From: Nostoc sp. KVJ3
GTDB taxonomy: Bacteria > Cyanobacteriota > Cyanobacteriia > Cyanobacteriales > Nostocaceae
DNA length: 64,000 nucleotides
Assembly (NCBI RefSeq): GCF_026127265.1
Contig: NZ_WWFG01000001.1
Span: forward strand, 2,705,501-2,769,500
Direction: 5' to 3'
In this document: piece after piece, positions 32,761-41,475 of the stretch
Layout: each line of letters begins with the position of its first letter
How positions within the stretch are numbered: position 1 is the stretch's first letter
The notes under the pieces: generated by a model
Told to the model about the DNA's origin: nothing
Database searches by the model: none
What the model saw: the letters and a program-made list of their open reading frames with translations, nothing else
Program-made: the position numbers and the translations under genes

Positions 32761-35112
32761 TTACTTCACCTCAAGGCTGACTTGCTTTAAACTGCCAGTG
32801 AATGCAAAGGGGACTTGGTAGGATTCAACAACAGGAGTACCTGTATCTCGACCAACATCAAAGGTTTCGTCTAACGCCAAACGGTAAGCTATGGTTTTTT
32901 CAATTCGACCTTCAGCTACCTGTTTATCGTTAATTAATAGCTTGCCGATTCCACCCGCACCAACACCACCGCCGTCATACTCAAAATCAAATCGCACTGC
33001 TGATTTACCTGCGGGTAGTTTTTCAGATGACTGGATAATGTAACGAGCAGTATTTGCTAAGTTGTAGGCATAGGTTGGTTTACCATCCTCAATAAAAAAG
33101 CTCCAACCGGCAAATCTTCCCCCTTGAGTCAACAGGATACCTTCTGCGCCACTTTCTGGAATATCCACATCAGCTTTGATGCTGAAGGATCTGTTTTTGA
33201 GGTTTGGGGCGCTACCTTCGGGGATACTCACACCGGGATAATAAGTAAAGGTTGTGCGTCCTGCGGCTAGACTGGGACGATTGTTGACATCGAACCTTTG
33301 AAAAAGGCGATCGTCTAATGGTAAGACTTGATGTTTACGGGCTTCTGAGAGAAACAGCTTTTGCAGTTTTTCCAGCTTGTCTGGATTCTGTTCGGCTAAA
33401 TTGTTGGCTTCGCTAAAATCTTCTTCAATGTTGTATAGTTCCCACGGATCTTGATCAAAGTTAGCAGCGACAGTACCTTGCCAAGGCAAACGCCGATGAC
33501 GGGCAGCTGCAACCCATCCCTCATCATAAATGGCTCGATTTCCCAGCATCTCAAAATACTGAGTTTTGCGATGGGAGGGACTTTCGGGATTATCAAAGGT
33601 ATAGACGAGGCTGGTACCTTCGATCGCTTGTTGTTTGACTCCATTAACTTTAGTCGGGGTAGTAATTCCAGCTGCTTCTAAGATGGTGGGTGCAACATCA
33701 ATAACATGATGAAATTGGCTACGAAGTCCCCCTTGATCTTTGATCTGATCGCCCCAAGAAATTACCAAAGGATTACGAGTACCACCAAAGTGAGAAGCGA
33801 TTTGCTTTGTCCATTGGAAAGGAGTATTTACCGCCCAAGCCCAAGCCGCCGGAAAATGGTTGAATGTCTTGGGACTCCCCAAGTCATTGTATGCAGCGAG
33901 GAGTTCTTGGAAATTTTCGGGTACGCCGTTGAAAACTTTTAGTTCATTAACGCTACCTGTTAAACCACCTTCTGCACTAGCACCGTTGTCTCCAGCGATA
34001 TAAATTACTAAGGTGTTATCTAGTTCACCAAGTTGAGCGATCGCATCAATCAACCGTCCCACTTCATGGTCTGTATGACCCAAAAATCCGGCAAATACTT
34101 CTGCCATGTGAGCATAGAGTTTTTGCTCTTCTGCTGAGAGGGAATCCCAAGCTGGTAGTTCTTTCGGGCGAGGAGTCAGTAGGGCATTCTCAGGAATCAC
34201 ACCTAGTTGTTTCTGACGAGCAAAGGTTTCTTCTCGCAATTTATCCCATCCCTGAGCAAATTTGCCTTGATACTTGTCAATCCAAGCTTTGGGCGCGTGG
34301 TGAGGTGCGTGGGTTGCACCAGTAGCAAAATAGGTAAAGAAAGGTTTATCAGGAGCAATAGATTGTTGAGAGCGAATCCAGGCGATCGCATGGTCTACTA
34401 AGTCAGGGGTCAAGTGATAATCGGGATTATTCGCAGGTTTTTCGATCCGCTTGGTGTTTTCTACCAAAGCCGGACTCCACTGGTTAGTATCACCGCCCAG
34501 GAATCCATAAAAGTACTCGAATCCTAACCCTGTAGGCCAGCGATCAAAAGGGCCGGCGGCGCTGGTTTCATAGTCTGGGGTATTGTGCCATTTGCCGAAA
34601 GCAGCCGTGTTATAACCGTTTTGGCGTAACACTTCCGCGACAGTGGCGGCACTCTTAGGCAAGATAGTTGTATAGCCAGGATAGCCTGTTGCTAACTCGC
34701 TAACTACTCCTGTATTTACAGAATGGTGATTGCGCCCAGTCAACAAAGCTGCCCGTGTGGGTGAGCAAAGGGCTGTGGTGTGAAATTGGTTATAACGTAA
34801 CCCTCTCTCAGCCAACCGAGTCAAATTAGGGGTTTCCACTGGGCCACCAAAGGTACTCGCTTGCCCAAAACCTACGTCATCTAACAAAATCAGCAGGACA
34901 TTGGGGGCTGCTGCTGGCGCGGCGTTCACTTGTGGAAAATCCTGTTTTGATTCTTTGTAGGTGATGCCAATTTTCCCCTTGAAAGACTGTTCAGGAATTG
35001 GGAGAACCTTGGATGTGTCTGCTAGAGCGGGTTCGGTGACAGCAAGTAGAACTATGAGGACGTAAATGGCGATCGCACGCAAAACTAAAACTGTTGAATC
35101 GATGGGTGACAT
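32761..35112 (-). CDS. Exported arylsulfatase (type I, FGly-dependent)
   Basis: A 783-residue enzyme that hydrolyses sulfate esters. The signal peptide (AIYVLIVLLAVTEPALA) predicts periplasmic export. The active-site motif CSPTRAALLTGR has Cys116, which must be converted to formylglycine. Metal ligands are in NVLLILLDDVGFG, and GKWH and YIAGDNGAS are further family motifs. The C-terminal part (about residues 600-783) has beta-rich stretches, including FTYYPGVSIPEGSAPNLKN. The exported formylglycine-generating enzyme gene lies immediately upstream on the same strand. Confidence 0.92.
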   Translation of the reverse strand: MSPIDSTVLVLRAIAIYVLIVLLAVTEPALADTSKVLPIPEQSFKGKIGITYKESKQDFPQVNAAPAAAPNVLLILLDDVGFGQASTFGGPVETPNLTRLAERGLRYNQFHTTALCSPTRAALLTGRNHHSVNTGVVSELATGYPGYTTILPKSAATVAEVLRQNGYNTAAFGKWHNTPDYETSAAGPFDRWPTGLGFEYFYGFLGGDTNQWSPALVENTKRIEKPANNPDYHLTPDLVDHAIAWIRSQQSIAPDKPFFTYFATGATHAPHHAPKAWIDKYQGKFAQGWDKLREETFARQKQLGVIPENALLTPRPKELPAWDSLSAEEQKLYAHMAEVFAGFLGHTDHEVGRLIDAIAQLGELDNTLVIYIAGDNGASAEGGLTGSVNELKVFNGVPENFQELLAAYNDLGSPKTFNHFPAAWAWAVNTPFQWTKQIASHFGGTRNPLVISWGDQIKDQGGLRSQFHHVIDVAPTILEAAGITTPTKVNGVKQQAIEGTSLVYTFDNPESPSHRKTQYFEMLGNRAIYDEGWVAAARHRRLPWQGTVAANFDQDPWELYNIEEDFSEANNLAEQNPDKLEKLQKLFLSEARKHQVLPLDDRLFQRFDVNNRPSLAAGRTTFTYYPGVSIPEGSAPNLKNRSFSIKADVDIPESGAEGILLTQGGRFAGWSFFIEDGKPTYAYNLANTARYIIQSSEKLPAGKSAVRFDFEYDGGGVGAGGIGKLLINDKQVAEGRIEKTIAYRLALDETFDVGRDTGTPVVESYQVPFAFTGSLKQVSLEVK

Positions 35113-35515
35113 AAATATTTAAAAAATTTAAAAATCGAGCGAAACTTGAGCGAAAAATATTAGACCTCTTGCATAAGTCCAATAGACCCCCCTTAATCCC
35201 CCTTATAAAGGGGGGAAACTTGAAATCTTGCCCCCTCCCCTTCACACTACGGTGTATACACAAGTCTGAAATAGCTGATTAACCGAGGCTTTACCCCACC
35301 CTAACCCTCCCCTTATAAAGGGGAGGGAACTAGATTTCTTGTTTCCCCCCTTTATAAGGGGGGATTAAGGGGGGTGATTCGACTTGTGTGTACAACCATA
35401 GCCCCTTCACAAGGGGAGGGTTGGGGAGGGGTGATTCAAGGATTTTTGCAAGAGGTCAATTAACTTCACTGGGTAGTGGGGACGGATAATAGGGAATAAT
35501 CTGCCCCCTGCCCCC
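35113..35515. other. Spacer occupied by a nested palindromic element
   Basis: Almost entirely the element 35163-35457, followed by a GGG/CCC-rich tract. Any promoter for the sulfatase would lie within or beside it. No gene was found. Confidence 0.5.
35163..35457. repeat. 295-bp nested inverted-repeat element
   Basis: The outer ends GACCTCTTGCATAAGTCC (35163-35180) and GGATTTTTGCAAGAGGTC (35440-35457) are inverted with two mismatches. Inside are several inverted CCCCTTATAAAGGGG-type units and an inner ACACAAGTC/GACTTGTGT pair. No transposase frame is present. Confidence 0.7.
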
Positions 35516-36556
35516 TCAACTCAGATTCTTCACCAAGCGAAACCCAATATGAGTTGTCCCTGTATCGGGGGTTTGAGATTCTCGCGCGGCTGGACGAAAG
35601 CGGCTGCAATAGTTTGGGGCACATAGGTAAGAGCCTCCTTTAATAACGTGTAGGGCAATTTCTGTAGCTTTATTTGGGTCAAAACTTTCTTTTGGGCCTG
35701 TGGGATTTATCCGATGGGCTTTGCTGTTGTGTCCCAAACCAAACCAGTCGGAGGTCAATTCCCAGACGTTGCCGGTCATGTCGTAAAGACCATATCCATT
35801 GGGTGGAAAAGAGCCAATGGGAGCAGTACCGACATAACCATCAGCTTGCGTATTGAAAAAGGGAAAGATTCCTTGCCAGGTATTGGCTTTTTTCTCAGAA
35901 TATTGATCGCCCCAGGCATAGGTTGCACCATCCAAGCCACCACGGGCAGCATATTCCCATTGGGCTTCGGTGGGTAACGATTTCTCTGCCCATTTAGCGT
36001 AGGCTGCGGCATCTTCGTAGGCGATGTGAACGACTGGATATTGAGATTTTGTAGCGATCGCGCTGTCGGGGCCAAAGGGATGCTGCCAATTTGCCCCAGG
36101 AGTCCAATACCACCAACTCAAAAAGGACACTTGTTTTGTGCCTGACTTGGCCATCTGAAACACTAAGGAACCTGGTAATCGCTGCTCATCTGGTAAGTTA
36201 GGAAACTGTTCCTTAGACAATGGACGCTCTGCAACTGTCACATATCCCGTTGCTTGGACAAACTTCGCAAATTGGGCGTTTGTTACCTCGTATTTGTCAA
36301 TGCAGAAGGGAGTAACTGTTACATTCTCTGCCGATCGCTCTTCGACAAAATCAGAATTATCTGACCCCATCTTGAAACTGCCTTCTGGAATCAGCACCAT
36401 CCCTTGAGGACAGTTGCTTTGTGTGATGTCAATCGTGACTGCGAATGCTGGACAGTTAATGAATAGAACGAAGAATAAGGTTATCAAACTTAGAAAACAA
36501 CAATTTTTTACTGGCTTTGACATTTTGAAAACTACCATCTTAGATTTGCCAGTCAC
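35516..36556 (-). CDS. Exported formylglycine-generating enzyme (SUMF1/FGE family)
   Basis: A 346-residue protein. The signal peptide (FLSLITLFFVLFINCPAFA, about residues 21-39) is followed by an FGE-sulfatase domain: GMVLIPEGSFKMGSD, TPFCIDKYEVTNAQFAKFV, LPTEAQWEYAARGG, YDMTGNVWELTSDW and FIG-like HIGFRLVKN. GGSYLCAPNYCSRFRPAARE holds Cys312 and Cys317 at the spacing of the copper-binding catalytic pair of true FGEs. That makes real sulfatase-activating activity more likely than an ergothioneine-type or structural role. It probably activates the adjacent sulfatase. Confidence 0.88.
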   Translation of the reverse strand: MTGKSKMVVFKMSKPVKNCCFLSLITLFFVLFINCPAFAVTIDITQSNCPQGMVLIPEGSFKMGSDNSDFVEERSAENVTVTPFCIDKYEVTNAQFAKFVQATGYVTVAERPLSKEQFPNLPDEQRLPGSLVFQMAKSGTKQVSFLSWWYWTPGANWQHPFGPDSAIATKSQYPVVHIAYEDAAAYAKWAEKSLPTEAQWEYAARGGLDGATYAWGDQYSEKKANTWQGIFPFFNTQADGYVGTAPIGSFPPNGYGLYDMTGNVWELTSDWFGLGHNSKAHRINPTGPKESFDPNKATEIALHVIKGGSYLCAPNYCSRFRPAARESQTPDTGTTHIGFRLVKNLS

Positions 36557-37001
36557 CGATTATAAATAGAATTTAAAATCTTCCCCAGATTTACAAAGTC
36601 TGTTTTAAAGCTCACTCTGACTTCAATGAAATAACTTTAAACTTCAGCTGATTTATAGTAAAAATATTAATCTGCAATAGCCTTGAGAATTACGCCCGTA
36701 ATTCTCAAAGCTATATTTATTAACATTAGTTAAAAGAATAGTAATTGCTATTTTATTCCAATATTTTCTAAATTTATATCAATTATTTTTTTTTATCTTA
36801 TTAACTACTTTAAATTTATCAATTTACAGTAGTTTAATCTTATATTGATAAACTACACCTTATCAAAAAATAAGTCAACAACTTTTTTAGAAGTTACGCA
36901 AAACCACAATCTGTGGGGGTAATTCATGAATTACCCCTACCTGAAAACCAGGGTTTTAGCTATTATTCGCACAAATCCTGTTTTTTTGAATTTAAGTTTG
37001 G
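36557..37001. other. AT-rich spacer with a hairpin and one repeat
   Basis: TTGAGAATTAC and its complement (about 36683-36708) form a hairpin with a short loop. Dispersed palindrome copy B covers about 36893-36990. No gene was found. Confidence 0.5.
36893..36990. repeat. Dispersed palindromic repeat, copy B (AATTCATGAATT core)
   Basis: Core GGTAATTCATGAATTACC at about 36917-36936 within an almost perfect 28-base palindrome. Both flanks match copy A at 4595-4690. Confidence 0.8.
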
Positions 37002-37922
37002 TTAAACTAAACAACGCCCAATCGTCGCTACAACTGATTGAGAAAGAGTATCAAAGTCATAACCACCTTCTAAGCCAAACAGAATTTTACGAGTTAACCC
37101 TAGACAATAATCAGTAAATAAACCGTAGTCTTCTGGCTGCAAATTGATACTTGCTAAAGGATCGTCGGCATTGCCATCATAACCAGCACTCACAATCAGT
37201 AAATCCGCCTGAAAGTTGGCTAAAAACGGCACTACCTGTTTCTCAAATAGTGGCTGATATGTTGCAATATCACTACCAGGAGGTACTGGTAAATTTAATA
37301 CATTATTATGAAAGCCGCATTCTGTCGCTCTCCCAGTACCGGGATAACATGGATATTGATGTAGAGAACAGTAGGCGATCCGTGCATCACTTTCAACGAT
37401 CGCTTGCGTACCATTACCATGATGCACATCCCAATCGAGGATGGCGACGCGGCTAACTCCGGGTTGTTCGAGGGCAAAGAAAGCAGCGATCGCAGCATTA
37501 GAAAATAGACAAAAGCCCATCCCCGCATCACTTTCGGCATGATGTCCTGGGGGACGTGCTAATACAAAAGCTGGATTCGCCGACTTTAATACAGCCTCAA
37601 CACCATCCAACCATGCACTAACTGCCAACAATGCCACATCATAACTCCGTGGGGAAACTGGTGTATCTCCATCCAAAGGGCCGCCGCCACTAGAAGCGAT
37701 TTGCCAAAGTTTTCTGATGTAGGCTGGACTATGGGCTTTAACCAACATAGACATCAGTGATGGCTGTTCTGATACAGGTGTGGGCGATCGCCAGATAATT
37801 TTATCTGCGAATGTAGCTGCTTTTAGGGCATTAGCGATCGCTATCAAGCGTTCTGGTTTTTCAGGATGGTATTTTCCAGTCGTGTGATCTAAAAATTCGT
37901 CGGAATAGATGACTGGCAGCAT
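37002..37922 (-). CDS. Histone deacetylase-family (acetoin utilisation/APAH-like) hydrolase
   Basis: A 306-residue zinc amidohydrolase. Zn ligands and catalytic residues are in ARPPGHHAESDAGMGFC (His pair) and ILDWDVHHGNGTQ (Asp, His). The second Asp is in LIVSAGYDGNADDPL and the Gly-rich end is LEGGYD. Bacterial members deacetylate acetyl-polyamines or proteins; the substrate is unknown here. ATG 37922 (MLPVIYSDEFLDH) fits the family start better than the longer frame to 37955. Confidence 0.88.
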   Translation of the reverse strand: MLPVIYSDEFLDHTTGKYHPEKPERLIAIANALKAATFADKIIWRSPTPVSEQPSLMSMLVKAHSPAYIRKLWQIASSGGGPLDGDTPVSPRSYDVALLAVSAWLDGVEAVLKSANPAFVLARPPGHHAESDAGMGFCLFSNAAIAAFFALEQPGVSRVAILDWDVHHGNGTQAIVESDARIAYCSLHQYPCYPGTGRATECGFHNNVLNLPVPPGSDIATYQPLFEKQVVPFLANFQADLLIVSAGYDGNADDPLASINLQPEDYGLFTDYCLGLTRKILFGLEGGYDFDTLSQSVVATIGRCLV

Positions 37923-38172
37923 AGGACAATTATAAAAAATAGAGCGGTAGGGCATTCCGTTCTTAAAGCAGCCTACACTGTACTGTACTCAGTCATTGTA
38001 GGAGTATGACACAGAAATGGAGGTATCAATCCCTATTTAATTGCGTTAGCGTAGGGGAGTCCCCGATGGTAATTACGAATTACGATAATTATTGTATCCT
38101 GACTGATACAAACAATTTTTCCTTGTAATAGTAGTCTGTTTCATTAATTCTTTTTACTTTTGCCTTGTTGTA

Positions 38173-40809
38173 CTAGAGGGTTGGTCGTTTACTTTCGAGG
38201 ATTTCTGTAGCTTTCTGTCCAGAAAGTGGACGGTAGAATACATAGCCCTGCACCTCCTCACAACCGATAGATTTCAAGAACTCCAATTGCTCTTCTGTTT
38301 CTACCCCTTCGGCTGTTAACTTCAATCCCAAACTGTGTCCCAAGGTAACTATGGCCTGGATAATATGAGCTACTTTGGAATCTGGCTTCAAATCTTTCAT
38401 GAAAGACTGATCTATTTTTAGATTGTGGAGTGGCAAAAGCTGTAGGCGCGAGAGCGAGGAATGACCTGTACCAAAGTCATCAATGGAGATGTAAATACCC
38501 ATCTGCTGTAGATCCTCTAGCACCGTTCTAGTAAAATCTAAATCCTCAATAGCCGTAGTTTCCATAATTTCTAATTCTAAAAAGTGCGGCTCCAGACCCG
38601 TTTGTTTTAAAACTGTGGCTATAATCTCCACCAGTTTGGGTTGGCGGAACTGCTTTAGAGAAAGATTAACAGCGATCTTTATTGGTGGAAATCCTGCATC
38701 TTGCCAGGTTTTATTTTGCATACAGGCTGTCCGCAACACCCATTCACCAATGGGGATAATTAATCCACTTTCTTCAGCAAGCGGAATGAAGACACTGGGT
38801 GCAACCAATCCCATTTCTGGATGCTGCCAGCGTAACAGAGCCTCCATACTAGTAATTTCTCCTGTGGCAATATTCACACGAGGCTGGTAGAATACCGTAA
38901 ATTCTTTACGTTCTAGGGCATAACGCAAGCTCTTTTCTAAAGTCAAAAGTTCAGGATTCTTGGCGCTCAGAGAAACACTATAGAATTGGTAGTTATTCCG
39001 CCCTTTGTCTTTGGCATAGTATAAAGCAGTATCTGCGTGCTGAATTAGTGTTTCGGCATCAGGACTGTTGCTATCAAGCAATGCAATACCAAGGCTGGCA
39101 GTCACATAAAGTTCATGTCCTTGGAGATGGAAAGCATCTTCTAAGGCTTGTAAGATTCTGTACGCTACCTGCGTTACCTCTTCAATATCAGTGACTCGCG
39201 GGAGTAAGATCGTAAACTCATCACCTCCCCAACGGGCTATGGTGTCTCCGCCTCTGAGTAAATCTTGTAATCTTTGGGCAACGCTTTGTAACAATTGGTC
39301 TCCCAGTGTATGCCCTAGAGTGTCGTTAATGACCTTAAAGCGATCTAGATCGAGGAAAATGACAGCTAAACTTTCGCTATTGCGAGTGGCGTTAGGCAGA
39401 GTTTTACTGAGCAATTCATTAAATAGGAGGCGGTTGGGCAACCCTGTTAACAAGTCATGGAGGGCTTGATAGCGAATCTTTTCTTCTACTTGCTGACGCT
39501 GCCGTACACCAATAATACTGGCGGCCATTGTCAAAAGGCTAGATTCTTCGTGCTTTGACCAATGACGCTCAAAGGTGCAGTCTGCCAAGCCAAGGTATCC
39601 CCAGCAATCGTTCTCGAACCGGAGAGGCACTAGGAGAAGGGATTGAATGCCATCTCTAATTAGGAATTCTTGTTCGGCTATAGGAAATTTTTGGGTGAGT
39701 CCGCTAATCGACTGGCCACTAGAGAGAACAGCGTGCCAACGGGCTAATCCAGAACCTTGACATGGCTGATTCTGCCAAAGGTGGTGAGTAGATTTAATCA
39801 AAGATTGCGTCCATTCAAACCTTAAACTGACTGCAATTTCTCCTGTAGTCGGATGGGGATGGTTCTGAAAGAGATAGGCGCGATCTGCTTTAGCCGCTTC
39901 ACCCAGTAAAGCTAAAGCTCGCTCGATACCAGATTCGTAATTCATTTCCCCTAGCAAATAGTTGGCGGCTTCGGCAACTGCTTGTAGCAAGCGATCGCGC
40001 TGACGCAATTCGGCTGTGGCTTGTTTTTGCTCCGTAATATCCCTAATAATAAAAGTTCTAATTAAATCACTTTCAGGAAGGTAGAGAACAGATTGTTCAA
40101 AAACTTCTGTACCTACTTCTACCTCGCGCACAAAAGAATTTTTTTCGAGATTTTTAACTGGATTCAGGAGTCCTGTTAAGATTGGATGTTGCGTTCCGAC
40201 TTCCCTGAGTTTGGGAAACTTGAGAGCTGCGGCAGGATTAAGATAAGTCACTATTCCCTCAAAATCCATCTCAACAATTGGATTTGGGATGAGTTCAGGG
40301 ATAGATGCTAGGCGAGCTAAGGCAGACTCACTAGCTGCTTCAAAGCTAGGATCGATAGCTAGGGTTTGAAAAGGATTGGCAGGACTGCCTTGCTCTGATA
40401 GGAAGCCAGATAAGTCTTCAACATCAAAAGATTCAGAAAATGCTTGCTCTGAAATATTGGAAATAGCATAATATTTGGCTTGAGCTTGATTACTTCCAAA
40501 GGCAATGGTATCTCCATTTCTGAGATTATGAGAAATGCATTTAGTGCCATTTACAAATAAGCCATTAGTACTTCCTTTACCCTTGTAGTTACCATCAATA
40601 ATTTGAAAGCCATATTGGTCAGTTTCTGGAACAGTAACTCGCAATAAAATTGCATGTTGCATCGATACTGACCGGGAAACTAAGACGATAGTGTTTGCTG
40701 GATGTCGCCCCAGAGAATAAGTAGTCTCTCGCAAGGGGAAAGTTCGCCGCCCTTGCAGGTCTTTGATGACCAACAGATGGCGTATTTTTTCCCGCTCATT
40801 TCCTAACAT
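38173..40809 (-). CDS. FHA-PAS-GAF-GGDEF-EAL signalling protein
   Basis: An 878-residue cyclic-di-GMP protein. The N-terminal FHA domain (YSLGRHPANTIVLVSRSVSM, then QHAILL, about residues 27-52) would bind phosphothreonine. A PAS-like region (IVEMDFEGIVTYLNPAAAL), a GAF domain (about 280-440), GGDEF (ARWGGDEFTILLPR, with DLDRFKVINDTLGH before it) and EAL (SMEALLRWQHPEMG, EIMETTAIED, DDFGTGHSSLSRL) follow. Both catalytic signatures look intact, so cyclase, phosphodiesterase or both are possible. FHA input implies coupling to Ser/Thr kinases. Confidence 0.9.
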   Translation of the reverse strand: MLGNEREKIRHLLVIKDLQGRRTFPLRETTYSLGRHPANTIVLVSRSVSMQHAILLRVTVPETDQYGFQIIDGNYKGKGSTNGLFVNGTKCISHNLRNGDTIAFGSNQAQAKYYAISNISEQAFSESFDVEDLSGFLSEQGSPANPFQTLAIDPSFEAASESALARLASIPELIPNPIVEMDFEGIVTYLNPAAALKFPKLREVGTQHPILTGLLNPVKNLEKNSFVREVEVGTEVFEQSVLYLPESDLIRTFIIRDITEQKQATAELRQRDRLLQAVAEAANYLLGEMNYESGIERALALLGEAAKADRAYLFQNHPHPTTGEIAVSLRFEWTQSLIKSTHHLWQNQPCQGSGLARWHAVLSSGQSISGLTQKFPIAEQEFLIRDGIQSLLLVPLRFENDCWGYLGLADCTFERHWSKHEESSLLTMAASIIGVRQRQQVEEKIRYQALHDLLTGLPNRLLFNELLSKTLPNATRNSESLAVIFLDLDRFKVINDTLGHTLGDQLLQSVAQRLQDLLRGGDTIARWGGDEFTILLPRVTDIEEVTQVAYRILQALEDAFHLQGHELYVTASLGIALLDSNSPDAETLIQHADTALYYAKDKGRNNYQFYSVSLSAKNPELLTLEKSLRYALERKEFTVFYQPRVNIATGEITSMEALLRWQHPEMGLVAPSVFIPLAEESGLIIPIGEWVLRTACMQNKTWQDAGFPPIKIAVNLSLKQFRQPKLVEIIATVLKQTGLEPHFLELEIMETTAIEDLDFTRTVLEDLQQMGIYISIDDFGTGHSSLSRLQLLPLHNLKIDQSFMKDLKPDSKVAHIIQAIVTLGHSLGLKLTAEGVETEEQLEFLKSIGCEEVQGYVFYRPLSGQKATEILESKRPTL

Positions 40810-41475
40810 GGCTGTTCCTCAAATTCTCATATATTTATGTCTTATTCTGAAAAGTACTACTCCTAGAAATGTAGCTTAAAAGTCTGAAATTCTAGGAAAA
40901 TTTGCTCAATCAAAGTTGTCACCACCTACCTGCGATCGCAAAATTTGTATCAGGTTACAAACCAGTCCTTCTCTTAATGATTTACCTTCTTGAATAAGAT
41001 GGCTAATTTTTCAATTAGTTTTGCAGTAGAAGTTCTAGCTGTTTTCTCGGCTCATTTAGACTTCCAAAAAATAAATTATCCATTCGGCTGTGTTGTGGCG
41101 TTAAGCCCAACGCACCCCTTATAGATAACAGATGCGTTACGCTGTCGCGATAACACACCTTACAACCACGAGCATTGGTTGGAATATTTTTTCACTAGAA
41201 GTCCCGGAGACAAGTTATAAACTTTGCCCCTTTGTCTAAATGATTTAACCTTGTCTTTCTTAGGATACCCAGAATAAAGTCAAACGCTGAATAGTAAATA
41301 TAGTATATTTACTGATTTTTATTCTGAGTAGGAGTAAACTTAAAATTATATAAATGACCGGATTATTTTTATTTCTTAATGGCGCAAACCCTTATTGGCA
41401 TTATCATAGCGTCTCATTGAATAAGCTTCTATTAGGCAAATAAAGGAGAATAAACCGCTCCCAAACCCATAAATT
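40810..41475. other. Spacer with repeat fragment
   Basis: Contains an imperfect inverted repeat of the GGCGTTAAGCCCAACGCACC / GATGCGTTACG type (about 41095-41165). The short frame at 40996 reads into it and is not convincing as a gene. Confidence 0.5.

Noticed and set aside
36926..37117. 62-63 codon + frame beginning MNYPYLKTRV
   Set aside because: It starts inside repeat copy B and overlaps the 3' end of the histone-deacetylase-like gene on the other strand.
40996..41121. Short + frame beginning MANFSISFAVEV
   Set aside because: It runs into a repeat, has no clear ribosome site and looks like chance.
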